Below, one piece after another: positions 37,757-46,084 of a stretch of 64,000 nucleotides of DNA. Numbering within the stretch: position 1 is the first letter of the stretch; every line of letters begins with the position of its first letter. The translations under genes and the position numbers were made by a program. The stretch is from NCBI RefSeq assembly GCF_003795145.1, contig NZ_CP027786.1:930001-994000 (forward strand). Reading direction: 5' to 3'. Source of the DNA: Tetragenococcus koreensis (GTDB lineage: Bacteria > Bacillota > Bacilli > Lactobacillales > Enterococcaceae). The notes below the pieces were generated by a model. It did not search any database. It saw nothing but the letters and a program-made list of their open reading frames with translations, and was not told where the DNA came from.

Positions 37757-38758
37757 CTAAAAGGGAAAGATCGTTAGTGTCTCTTCGTTTTGATTAATCA
37801 GATGCAGTTCATCTACTTTAAAATCTAGTGCTGTTAATTGGAGAACACTTTCCAATTGATTTTGTTCTTCTTCTGTCCATTCTGCTTTTTGATCAATAGA
37901 ATAACTTACTTCAGCTTGATTTTCATCAATTGTCGCATGATGGATTTCAACCGTTTCGTTAATACTTGGCTGTCTTGCAACATTGTCATCTGTCACACTC
38001 CGCATCGCTACTAACGTCTCAGCAAAGTCGAGCAGTTCTCCATTTTCATCATAGACTTCTTCACCCGCGGTAGCGCCAGTTACATAGTGATATTCTGGAT
38101 CGTCTGTTTCTTCTGTTGGGAAAAGATAATATCCTCGATTTTCATTGGCATCTACTTCCATCGATTCTATGTCACCAGATTGGCCGATGCTAATCCCTGG
38201 TTCATCCCCCACATAGAAATACAACTGTTCTACCCCATAAAGGAAACTGATCTGCGTTAACATTTTTGAAAACTGCGTTTGTTCAGTTGAAGACATACTT
38301 GCCATCATTTCATCTGGTGAAAAAACAAGAGTAGCCTCAGTACCATTCTCAATCGTAACATTTTCTAATTCCGACAATACATTTTGCGAGGTCATATCAC
38401 TTTCCACTAGTGAGTTTTTCATATCTTCTTCTAATGAACCATTTTCTTTTGTTCTGTTGAAGTCTAATGTAAGAATTGCCGGTGTATTATTCTCTAAATA
38501 AATATATTCGCCATAGATCAGATAATCCGTTGGCGTGGTCTCTTCTTGATAAGTCGATTCTTCATTTGTAGTCACTTCGGTTGTCTGGGCATCAGTTTCT
38601 TGATCCGTTTCCAACGCTGCTTCTGATTCGCTTTCATTGCTTACTTCGGATTCATGCTCCGTATGGGTTTCATTATTTCCCGTCTCATTTGCTGAGCTAC
38701 ATGCTGTAAAAATGAATAAGAAAACGATCGCAAAAAATAACCGGTAAAAGTACTTCAT
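37757..38758 (-). CDS. Lipoprotein with two GerMN-like domains
   Basis: 333 residues. The signal peptide MKYFYRLFFAIVFLFIFTACSS carries the lipobox FTAC, so the protein should be lipid-anchored outside the membrane. An acidic Ser/Glu/Thr-rich linker spans about residues 24-80. Two similar domains follow: the first contains the segment around QISFLYGVEQLYFYVGDEPG, the second LQLTALDFKVDELHLINQNE, both recalling GerMN folds. I chose ATG 38758 because GGGAGGA stands eight bases upstream. Function is unknown; some GerMN lipoproteins work in cell-envelope processes. Confidence 0.7.
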   Translation of the reverse strand: MKYFYRLFFAIVFLFIFTACSSANETGNNETHTEHESEVSNESESEAALETDQETDAQTTEVTTNEESTYQEETTPTDYLIYGEYIYLENNTPAILTLDFNRTKENGSLEEDMKNSLVESDMTSQNVLSELENVTIENGTEATLVFSPDEMMASMSSTEQTQFSKMLTQISFLYGVEQLYFYVGDEPGISIGQSGDIESMEVDANENRGYYLFPTEETDDPEYHYVTGATAGEEVYDENGELLDFAETLVAMRSVTDDNVARQPSINETVEIHHATIDENQAEVSYSIDQKAEWTEEEQNQLESVLQLTALDFKVDELHLINQNEETLTIFPF

Positions 38759-38964
38759 AGTAGTGATCCTCCCTCTAAAATGAATTTGTCGCCAGCTGTT
38801 ATTAACTAATTGTAAAATACTTATCAAACGAAAGCTTAGGTTATAAAATGAGTTTTCCTGTACCGTATATACCGAATCGATTTCAATAATTTACATCTCT
38901 CAGTTTCTTAGTTTAATTATAACATTTTCTGCACTTAGATCTAATCTCCAAAATATTTATAATT
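38759..38964. other. Intergenic leader of the lipoprotein gene
   Basis: AT-rich stretch with the lipoprotein's ribosome site at its left edge. Nothing else identifiable apart from the possible promoter of that gene. Confidence 0.3.
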
Positions 38965-39081
38965 TTACTTCTTCATCATGCCACGTTGCAAACGTTGATA
39001 TGTTTCTCTTTCTTCTTCTGTTAACAAATGACGTTGACTGAATATCTCTAGTCATTGTAGATCATGTGATCCTTTTCTCAT
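38965..39081 (-). pseudogene. Small ORF interrupted by an in-frame TGA
   Basis: A good ribosome site (AGGAAGGA) precedes ATG 39081. The frame reads MRKGSHDLQ, stop TGA at 39054-39052, then LEIFSQRHLLTEEERETYQR LQRGMMKK and TAA. The tail is clearly protein-like (amphipathic, Glu/Arg-rich). One base change from TGG would explain the stop. I do not recognise the family. Confidence 0.5.
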
Positions 39082-39225
39082 TAAAATATTCCTTCCTATT
39101 TTAGTAAATATGCAAAAATAGCCGATTTCTTTTTCAATAAAATGAATTTTTGAATACGCTTTTCTTGCAAAAACGTGAAAAATGTACAATACTGAATGTA
39201 GAGAAATTTATAAGGAGTGGAGATT

Positions 39226-40110
39226 ATGACAAAAGAACAATTCGATTTAGTACGTTCAAAAGATGGTTTTATTGCTGCACTAGACCAAAGTGGTGGTAGC
39301 ACTCCTAAAGCATTAAATGACTATGGTATTTCCGATGATCAATATAATTCAGAAGAAGAAATGTATGATTTAGTCCAAGAAATGCGAGCTCGGATTATTA
39401 CTTCTCCTGCTTTTTCTTCAGAAAAAATCATTGGAGCTATTTTATTTGAAGCCACAATGGATAGAGAAATTGAAGGGAAACTAACTGGTGATTATTTAAC
39501 AGATAATGGTATCGTCCCTTTCCTAAAAGTGGATAAAGGTTTAGACGAAGAAAAAAATGGCGTGCAACTCATGAAACCGATAGATAACTTGGATGATCTT
39601 TTACGTCGTGCTAATGTGCGTCATATTTTCGGAACGAAAATGCGTTCTAATATTCTTTCTTTCAATGAACAAGGGATTCGCGATGTCGTTAAACAACAAT
39701 TTGATTATGCAAAACAAATTATTGCTGCTGGTTTAATTCCTATCGTGGAACCTGAAGTAAATATTAATGCAGAAGAAAAAGAAAAAATCGAAGCACTATT
39801 GAAAGATGAAATAACGGCACAGTTAGATCAATTATCTGAAGAACAAAATGTTATGTTGAAACTAACAATCCCGTCTGTCGCTGGGGCTTATAAAGAGCTA
39901 ATCGAACATCCAAGAGTTGTTCGTGTAGTAGCTTTATCTGGTGGTTATCCAATTGATGTTGCAAACGAAAAATTAAAAGAAAACAAAGGGCTAATTGCAA
40001 GTTTCTCAAGAGCGCTAACCCAAAACTTACATGTTGAACAAACTGAAAAAGAATTTGATAAAGCCCTTAAAGAAGCTGTTGATAGTATCTACGAAGCATC
40101 GATCACTTAA
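39226..40110 (+). CDS. fda: Fructose-bisphosphate aldolase, class I
   Basis: 294 residues of the Schiff-base (metal-independent) aldolase found in staphylococci and lactic acid bacteria. Visible: [17 protein letters not shown] near the N-terminus, PFLKVDKGL with a substrate/Schiff-base lysine environment, [10 protein letters not shown], and the C-terminal [13 protein letters not shown] phosphate-binding loop. It cleaves fructose-1,6-bisphosphate to triose phosphates. AAGGAG eight bases upstream fixes ATG 39226 as the start. A strong terminator follows, so it is a single-gene unit. Confidence 0.95.
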   Translation: MTKEQFDLVRSKDGFIAALDQSGGSTPKALNDYGISDDQYNSEEEMYDLVQEMRARIITSPAFSSEKIIGAILFEATMDREIEGKLTGDYLTDNGIVPFLKVDKGLDEEKNGVQLMKPIDNLDDLLRRANVRHIFGTKMRSNILSFNEQGIRDVVKQQFDYAKQIIAAGLIPIVEPEVNINAEEKEKIEALLKDEITAQLDQLSEEQNVMLKLTIPSVAGAYKELIEHPRVVRVVALSGGYPIDVANEKLKENKGLIASFSRALTQNLHVEQTEKEFDKALKEAVDSIYEASIT

Positions 40111-40120
40111 AAAAATTACG

Positions 40121-40160
40121 AAAAAGCTACGTTCTATCCTTTTTGGGAACGTAGCTTTTT
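40121..40160. terminator. bidirectional terminator after fda
   Basis: A 14-bp perfect stem AAAAAGCTACGTTC / GAACGTAGCTTTTT (40121-40134 with 40147-40160) with a T-run. It also stands downstream of the minus-strand flavoprotein gene ending at 40195. Confidence 0.9.
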
Positions 40161-40194
40161 TTATTTAATAATGTACACAATTAATAACAAGACC

Positions 40195-41325
40195 TCAACA
40201 CTCGCAATTTACTTCACAGTTTTGGCAATCATCCAAATAAAACGATTCATCTTTATAATAAGAAAGTCTCTGTTGATTAATTGATAGATCATTACTTCTT
40301 TTAGCAATTTCTTCAGCAATCATCGCAAAACGTTGCCGAAATTTATAAATATAGCAAAAAACGACACCTTGATTACATACACTTGGACCAATTAAAAAGA
40401 CATTTGGTGAAATTATAGATTCATCAAAGTCATTTAATTGCGCTTCATCCGCTTGATAAAGGAACAAATCAGGAGCTAAAATTTGCGCACCGTTAGTAAA
40501 ACCCGTACATAAAATAGGCTGGTTTTCTACTTGAAGAGTATGACCATCAGTCGTTATCAAGTTATACTTCTTCGCTTTTCTGCTAATTTCCTTGATAGAA
40601 ATATCCTGATAAATTTGAATTTCTCCCTTTACAGCTTGATTGGTTTTAAAATCAAAAAACTTTTGCCGCGTAAAAGGTGATAAACGAATACTAGGATCCG
40701 CTTTTTTAGCTGTCAAACCCGTGGTGTTCGTATAAAGAGTAACCTTTTTACCTAATTCAGCCAAATTTAACGCGGCATCGATCCCACTTTCATTGCCACC
40801 AATAATTGTTTGCTGGTCACCAGAAAATTGGCGCCACGAGTCTACTTCCCCATAATGAATGCCATGTTCTTTTCCACCAGCAATCCAACTTTTATTAGGG
40901 AAAGAATACTCTCCCATTGCAAAAATAAGGTATTCAGTAAAAATCTCTTCTTGTATTGTTTCCAATAAATAACCGTTCTTTTTTTTTACAATTTTCTGTA
41001 CCTTCCTATTTGTAAAAACCGGTAATTGATATTCTTTTGCTGCCAAATCAAGATATTTTGCATAGTCTTTTCCAGATAACCGTTCTTTTCCAAGCGTAAA
41101 AGCTGGTGAAGTGTCTACTGAAATAGCATTCAAATCAGACATTCCGAAGCCATTACTGGTAAACGAAGGTGTTATAAAGCGCGTTTCTTGCGGCCAATTT
41201 TTAAAACTATTGCCTACTTCATCCTTATCTAAAATTACAAAATCTCGAACTCCTAATTCAGTTAACGTGATCCCCATACCAATACCAGCTGCGCCAGCGC
41301 CAATAATAACAATTTTTTTATCCAT
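40195..41325 (-). CDS. FAD/NAD(P)-dependent oxidoreductase with Cys-rich C-terminus
   Basis: 376 residues. FAD Rossmann motif VIIGAGAAGIGMG, NAD(P) motif TIIGGNESGIDAALNLAELG and ILCTGFTNGA near the end of the core place it with the Pyr_redox_3/flavin-monooxygenase-like group. Odd feature: the last residues DDCQNCEVNCEC hold four cysteines, a possible metal- or thiol-exchange tail. It is last in a minus-strand run after the amt-like gene and the COG0523 GTPase, under a Fur-family operator, which hints at a role when metal is scarce. Substrate unknown. Confidence 0.75.
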   Translation of the reverse strand: MDKKIVIIGAGAAGIGMGITLTELGVRDFVILDKDEVGNSFKNWPQETRFITPSFTSNGFGMSDLNAISVDTSPAFTLGKERLSGKDYAKYLDLAAKEYQLPVFTNRKVQKIVKKKNGYLLETIQEEIFTEYLIFAMGEYSFPNKSWIAGGKEHGIHYGEVDSWRQFSGDQQTIIGGNESGIDAALNLAELGKKVTLYTNTTGLTAKKADPSIRLSPFTRQKFFDFKTNQAVKGEIQIYQDISIKEISRKAKKYNLITTDGHTLQVENQPILCTGFTNGAQILAPDLFLYQADEAQLNDFDESIISPNVFLIGPSVCNQGVVFCYIYKFRQRFAMIAEEIAKRSNDLSINQQRLSYYKDESFYLDDCQNCEVNCEC

Positions 41326-41341
41326 TTACTCCCACCTTCTG

Positions 41342-41491
41342 CTAGTTAAAATCTAAATATAATTTACTCCCTTGATTATTCGCATACTTACCATGTTTAT
41401 ATAAAGCAAACGCTCCAGCTAAAACGTAATACCATTAAACCCGAATAGATCCAATTGGGCACAATGCAATGCCATTACAAGCGCTCCATAA
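41342..41491 (-). pseudogene. Coding-like remnant after the amt-like gene
   Basis: In the same frame as the amt-like gene, past its stop, the sequence reads LWSACNGIALCPIGSIRV, stop (41437-41435), then WYYVLAGAFALYKHGKYANN QGSKLYLDFN and TAG. The second part looks protein-like but I cannot name it; the first recalls a ferredoxin-type CxxxxxC patch. Probably the tail of a decayed gene. Confidence 0.3.
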
Positions 41492-42566
41492 TTAATCCAT
41501 ACCTTCCAAAACTTCAACTGGATTTAAAAAAATACACAATAAACGATGTAATAACCAACAAATAACAAAACTCCAAATACACACGAAAATCGTACCTGTA
41601 ATTTGAACAAAAAAATTGCCATTTTCAGCAAAAATCCCAGCAAGTACAGAGCCAACCACACCACCTGTTGCATTCATCCCAAAAGAATCTACTGCATCAT
41701 CAAATAAAGGATATTTTTTCTGCAAAAAGTTAATTACTATTGGACAGCTACCCCCTACAATCAAAGCAATTAAAAAAGAACTTAATGGTGTGACATAGCC
41801 AACAGAACAAGTACTGCCTACTAGGCCCGCAATCATGCCATTCATCAAAGCAGAAATTGTATATTTCTTTTCAATATAACGAGTCATTAAGAACCAACTA
41901 ATACCGCCACCTAGGAACGAAAGTAATGTATTGAGCCAGATGCTTATTGCTTCAGTACCAAAATAACCGGCCGGTGCCATATTGAACCCAAACCAACCTA
42001 AGGTAATAAATAACATACCAACATAGGAAATTGTATATTGCATCGGTTTCATAGTACTTTTTTTATTTCTTATTGGTAAACTCTGAGCTAAAACTAAACT
42101 TCCAATTCCAGCTGTAACATGTACTACTAAACCTCCAGAAAAGTCTAGCACGCCCAACTGGTCTAATAAAGCAGATTCTCCCCAGAGTAAATAACAAATT
42201 GGCGCGTAAACAACGAATATCCATAAAGAAGAGAAAACTGCTGCATAACACCAACTGCCTCTTTCTAAAACAGATCCAATAAGCATAATGACCGCATACA
42301 AACAAAATAATTGTTGCAAAAGCATTTGCATTATGGTTTGCGAAGATAGTTTAGTCGAAAAAAATGGTTTGCTGCAAATTGCCAAAATAGCTGACTGAAA
42401 AACCACCAAAGAGCCAAATTACACTTCCTGAAAGAAGAACAATTGTCCCTAATAACAGGGTATGCTGAATATATTTCTGTTGCACAAAGCCAATATAATA
42501 CAGTACTACACCAAAAACCATTAACCACATAAAAATAAAACATAACCAATTAAATAATTCGTCCAT
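41492..42566 (-). pseudogene. Ammonium-transporter-like gene with one frameshift in a T7 tract
   Basis: The N-terminal part (MDELFNWLCFIFMWLMVFGV … SVSYFGNLQQTIFF) and the C-terminal part (STKLSSQTIMQML … EVLEGMD) lie in two frames that meet at seven T (minus strand, 42364-42358); six T would restore one protein of about 358 residues. Amt/Mep/Rh features: VVYAPICYLLWGE, LDFSGGLVVHVTAG with the first pore histidine, and DDAVDSFGMNATGGVVGS where the second pore histidine (usually FGxHGxGG) is Asn. ATG 42566 follows a GGGGGG site. It sits between a COG0523 GTPase and a flavoprotein. Could be phase-variable, a pseudogene or a sequencing error. Confidence 0.8.
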
Positions 42567-42600
42567 GGTCCCCCCTACCCGCTCATTAAAAGTCCCCATT

Positions 42601-43581
42601 TTAATTTATTAACATTTCTCTTATGTTTTTTTCTGGTAAATTTTTACCAATCAATACGATTTTTGTCGCAGGATCATTTCGCCACTCTTCCCCTTCCTCT
42701 ATACGAAAGGCCATATTAACGCCTTGAAGTATTAGTTGCTTTTCATTTCCCTCAATATTTAAAATCCCTTTATAACGCATCAAATCCATACCATATTTTT
42801 GAATTAAAATTTGGATCCATCGCATTATATGTTTTTCAGAAAAAGAATCCTCGGAGTGAATCACAAAACTATTCACCGGTGTGTGAACATGGTCATGATA
42901 ATGATGCTCATGATTTTCCATCATATGTTCAATATCGTTTTCGATTTCACTATTTTGTTTAGACGAATGGTCAAAAAGATCTAGTCCGATCAGATCTGAG
43001 TATATTTCATTAAAATTCAATTTCCACTTGTCAACGAAAGGGTTAATCGCTTCTAGTTCTTTTGCTATCTTTTTTGTTTCTTGCGTGGATACTTGATCCG
43101 TTTTTGTAAGCAGCAGTTTATCAGCAAAAGCTACCTGCTCTACTGCTTCTGTATAGTTTTCAAGTTGATAATGAGCATTTTTAACATCAACAAGTGTCAA
43201 AATACTATCAATCACAAAATGCTCGCTTAAAACAGGCGTCCGGATGATTGTCTGAGCAATCGGGCTTGGTTCAGCAAGCCCACTCGTTTCAATGATGACA
43301 CGATCAAACCCTGAGGGACTATCTTTAGCCACAGATAAAATCGCTAAAAACATTTCCGCTAAATCTTCTCGAACCACGCAGCACATACAACCATTACTCA
43401 ACTGAAAAATTCTTTCCCGTTCATCTGACAAAATTAATTCATGATCAATACTAGTATCACCAAATTCATTTACGATGATTACAACCTTTTCTTCTCCTTT
43501 TGTTTGCATTAATTGATTCAATAACGTTGTTTTTCCAGAACCTAAAAACCCCGTTAATATCGTAACTGGTATAACGGACAT
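42601..43581 (-). CDS. CobW/COG0523-family GTPase, predicted zinc metallochaperone
   Basis: 326 residues of G3E GTPase: Walker A TGFLGSGKTTLLNQLM, the CxCC metal site GCMCCVVREDL, Walker B-like VIIETSGLAEPSPI and base motif LLTKTD. A His-rich linker (EHHYHDHVHTP) typical of metal-trafficking members precedes the C-terminal CobW_C domain. COG0523 proteins under Zur control help supply zinc during starvation. AGGAGG lies seven bases before ATG 43581. A promoter with a Fur-family palindrome lies upstream, divergent from the Fur-like regulator. Confidence 0.92.
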   Translation of the reverse strand: MSVIPVTILTGFLGSGKTTLLNQLMQTKGEEKVVIIVNEFGDTSIDHELILSDERERIFQLSNGCMCCVVREDLAEMFLAILSVAKDSPSGFDRVIIETSGLAEPSPIAQTIIRTPVLSEHFVIDSILTLVDVKNAHYQLENYTEAVEQVAFADKLLLTKTDQVSTQETKKIAKELEAINPFVDKWKLNFNEIYSDLIGLDLFDHSSKQNSEIENDIEHMMENHEHHYHDHVHTPVNSFVIHSEDSFSEKHIMRWIQILIQKYGMDLMRYKGILNIEGNEKQLILQGVNMAFRIEEGEEWRNDPATKIVLIGKNLPEKNIREMLIN

Positions 43582-43625
43582 GCTCATTCCTCCTATATTA
43601 TAAATGTCTAATACTGCGTTCGTTT

Positions 43626-43674
43626 TTGCGAATCATTTGCAAGTATTCTACACTAAGCAATCCAACTCCGTCAA
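43626..43674 (-). promoter_or_regulatory. cobW promoter with Fur/Zur-type operator
   Basis: On the minus strand -35 TTGACG (43674-43669), 18-bp spacer, -10 TAGAAT (43650-43645). Directly downstream, over the start site, lies TTGCGAATCATTTGCAA (43626-43642), a 17-bp inverted repeat with one mismatch that copies the core of the operator at 43676-43704. Confidence 0.75.
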
Positions 43675-43675
43675 C

Positions 43676-43710
43676 AACTAATTGCAAATCATTTGCAATT
43701 AGTTTATAAT
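43676..43710 (+). promoter_or_regulatory. Fur-family regulator promoter with a 29-bp perfect palindrome
   Basis: Positions 43676-43704 form a perfect palindrome around C43690, core ATTGCAAATCATTTGCAAT, the 9-1-9 layout of Fur/Zur boxes. -35 TTGCAA (43682-43687) lies inside it and -10 TATAAT (43705-43710) follows with a 17-bp spacer, so binding would shut the promoter off: autoregulation. Confidence 0.85.
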
Positions 43711-43749
43711 TATCGTACATTGAAATCCTAAAAAAGAGGTAAACACATT

Positions 43750-44121
43750 ATGCGAATGACAAAACAACGCAAAGCGATTGTTGAAACCCTTAAGCAAAAT
43801 AGTAACAAAGCATTGAGTGCGGAAATGATCTATCAAAAAGTTGAGAGTGAGAACTTAAACTTATCTACGGTTTATCGCACCATGGATAAGTTAACGGAAG
43901 CTGAATTGATACATAAAACTGTCGTTGGTACTGTCGCTTATTTTTATTTAGCAGAAAATGAGCACAAACACTTTATGATCTGTACAAATTGTCAAAAAAT
44001 GATACCCATTGGTTGTCTCATCCAAAAATTCCTTCCTGACTTAGCTGAAAAAAATCATTTTAAGGTAACTGGTCACGATATTACCATCTTTGGTCTATGT
44101 GAGGAATGTTCTGTTTTGTAA
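43750..44121 (+). CDS. zur: Fur-family metalloregulator, probably Zur
   Basis: 123 residues, slightly short for the family. The winged helix is MTKQRKAIVETLKQNSNKAL to LNLSTVYRTMDKLTEAELI (recognition helix STVYR). The dimerisation domain has the metal-ligand stretch NEHKHFMICTNC and GHDITIFGLCEEC; both CxxC pairs of the structural zinc site are present. Zur rather than Fur or PerR is inferred from the divergent COG0523 GTPase carrying the same operator. GAGGT precedes ATG 43750. Confidence 0.85.
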   Translation: MRMTKQRKAIVETLKQNSNKALSAEMIYQKVESENLNLSTVYRTMDKLTEAELIHKTVVGTVAYFYLAENEHKHFMICTNCQKMIPIGCLIQKFLPDLAEKNHFKVTGHDITIFGLCEECSVL

Positions 44122-44151
44122 CAAAAATAATTGCCAATAAGGAGTATTTCT

Positions 44152-45059
44152 ATGCGTTACGTTTGCATCATTGTTGGTGGCGGACCTGCTGGTTTAAGCG
44201 CAGCATTGGTTTTAGGTAGAGCAAAATTAAATGTTTTAATTATTGATAATAAAAATCCACGGAATCAAATAACTCATGAATCACACGGTTTTATTACTAA
44301 CGACAGTCTTTCACCTCTTACTATCAGAGAAAAAGGCAAAAATGATTTAGCTAAATATCAAAATATTCACTACCTCGAAAATACTGTAGAAGGAATAACT
44401 GACCAAGAAACCTACTTTGCCGTAAAAACGGTAAAAAATTTATATGAAGCCACATGAATCGTAATTGCAACTGGGCTCAAAGAAGTATTACCTGAAGTTA
44501 AGGGATTAGATTCTGTATACGGGGAACTTTTTTCAATTGTCCTTTTTGTGATGGCTGGGAAATGAAAGATCGGAAATTAGCAATTATTGCTGGACAGGAA
44601 GAGCAACTCCTACACTTTGTCCAAATGATTTTTCATTGGAGCAAGCAACTGTCTGTTTTTACAAACGGATTACTTGTTTCAAAAATAATTAAACCAGTTC
44701 TTGAGAAACATGAAGTGAAGTTATTTGAACGAAAAATTAAAACAATCGAAAATGATACTCAACAATGCACGATCCATTTAATAAATGGACAAAAAGAAGT
44801 TATTGATGGTGGCTTTTTGATGCCTGAGCTCAAACCAAATTTAAACTTTGCTAAAGACCTTTCATTAGAATTAAATGACAGGGGAAGAATATACACCGAT
44901 GAATTTGGTCATACGTCACACAGAAATATTTATGCTACGGGTGATATTAACACAACTTTTGCTGAACAGCTTGTTCACGCAGCAAGTTCTGGGAGTAAGG
45001 TTGCTGCTGGGATCGTTAGAGAAATTGCTTCATCTAACTTTGATTTCCAAACTAAATAA
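44152..45059 (+). pseudogene. Thioredoxin-reductase-like flavoprotein, one stop and one frameshift
   Basis: AAGGAG precedes ATG 44152. The first part has the FAD motif CIIVGGGPAGLSAALVLGRA and runs to EAT, then TGA at 44455-44457. Read through, it gives IVIATGLKEVLPEVKGLDSV, after which one base is missing near 44521-44526; in the shifted frame the redox motif CPFCDGWEMKDRK and the NADP/FAD end ATGDINTTFAEQLVHAASSG follow. CPFCDGWE marks the thioredoxin-reductase-like group of lactic acid bacteria. Both lesions together indicate a dead gene. It may once have been co-transcribed with zur. Confidence 0.82.
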
Positions 45060-45103
45060 TGATTTCAATTTAAGTCCAAAATAATTTAAAATAGACAAAT
45101 ATA

Positions 45104-45148
45104 CAAGAAAGGCTTGCTATTATCAGTTTAAGTAGCAAGCCTTTCTTG
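45104..45148. terminator. strong hairpin terminator
   Basis: A 16-bp perfect stem CAAGAAAGGCTTGCTA / TAGCAAGCCTTTCTTG (45104-45119 with 45133-45148), placed after the zur unit. Confidence 0.8.
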
Positions 45149-45222
45149 TAGAACATATTTACTTATAGGACGCTGATTCCTTCAAACCTAATTTGTCCAG
45201 TAGTTCTCGGTTTTATTGTTTT

Positions 45223-45287
45223 CACTTAAATATTTCGAAAACAATTCCGATAATAGCTATGATTCCAAGAATAATTCCTGATATAAG
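45223..45287 (-). other. Coding-like tail after the DUF4336 gene
   Basis: In frame with, and just past, the stop of the DUF4336 gene the minus strand reads LISGIILGIIAIIGIVFEIF K then TGA, a perfect membrane-helix pattern without a start codon. It may be the end of a lost small membrane protein gene or chance. Confidence 0.2.
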
Positions 45288-46037
45288 TCAGCTCTCCAAC
45301 CAACGAAACGCTCGTTTTAATTCCTCTGTTCCATTTTTATCGTACCAGCGGCCGTGAGCTAAGATGATTTTTTCAGGTTGCCAATCAAGCATCTGTTCAT
45401 AACATTGTCGAGCTCTTTCTTTCTGCCCTAGAAAAGTCATTCGTAAGTCAATTGGCGTTTTACCATCAGGATCAGCAATCCCCGCGAATTTATGCACACT
45501 TTTCCAAAAATAGCCTGTCGTTTGTGGAGTTTCAAAGTTTTCAATTAAGTCCGTTAAAATTAATGTTTGGCTGCTTTTATGAAAGAAAACCACTTCTTCA
45601 ATAGCACGGCTTCCTTTGAATATGAGTTGTTTAATCTCATTTTGCCAATAAGATGGTGTCTCATCTTCCAGCGGATAATCAAAGCTGACCTTTATATTTT
45701 GTGAATAAGCGCGTTTTTCTACACCTGGACTTGACCATGCAATTGCATTGGGATAGTGTTTTTTCCATTCTTTGATATAGGCATAATGAATTTTATTCGG
45801 AGAAATCAGATGTTTTACCTCCCCTAGTTGGTCGATTTCTTTTAATAATTTTTCATTGGGTTTAATAGGTGAATGACACCACAACGTTTGATCATTTAAT
45901 TTAATAATGGTCATTCTCGTTGAAAACGGAATACCAAATGCTAAAACATTCATTTTTATCCGGTCTCCATCAACAATCCAAATATTATCGGCAACTTTTT
46001 TTAAGGTATTCAGTGGTTCGTAAATCGGGATGGTCAT
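45288..46037 (-). CDS. DUF4336-type (metallo-beta-lactamase-like) protein
   Basis: 249 residues. The start IYEPLNTLKKVADNIWIVDG and middle LWCHSPIKPNEKLLKEIDQL, HLISPNKIHYAYIKEW, ILTDLIENFE and ILAHGRWYDKNG follow the DUF4336 pattern, an MBL-related fold in which the usual HxHxDH motif is not visible. Activity unknown. AGGAGG before ATG 46037. It lies 47 bases after the alpha/beta hydrolase gene and may share its transcript. Confidence 0.75.
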   Translation of the reverse strand: MTIPIYEPLNTLKKVADNIWIVDGDRIKMNVLAFGIPFSTRMTIIKLNDQTLWCHSPIKPNEKLLKEIDQLGEVKHLISPNKIHYAYIKEWKKHYPNAIAWSSPGVEKRAYSQNIKVSFDYPLEDETPSYWQNEIKQLIFKGSRAIEEVVFFHKSSQTLILTDLIENFETPQTTGYFWKSVHKFAGIADPDGKTPIDLRMTFLGQKERARQCYEQMLDWQPEKIILAHGRWYDKNGTEELKRAFRWLES

Positions 46038-46084
46038 AATGATCCTCCTTTAGATGTCAAAATTTTGCTATATCGTTCAAAGAC

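Noticed and set aside
42331-42549. Third reading frame across the amt-like frameshift
   Set aside because: The translated protein makes no sense against Amt proteins, whereas the two other frames join cleanly at the T7 tract.
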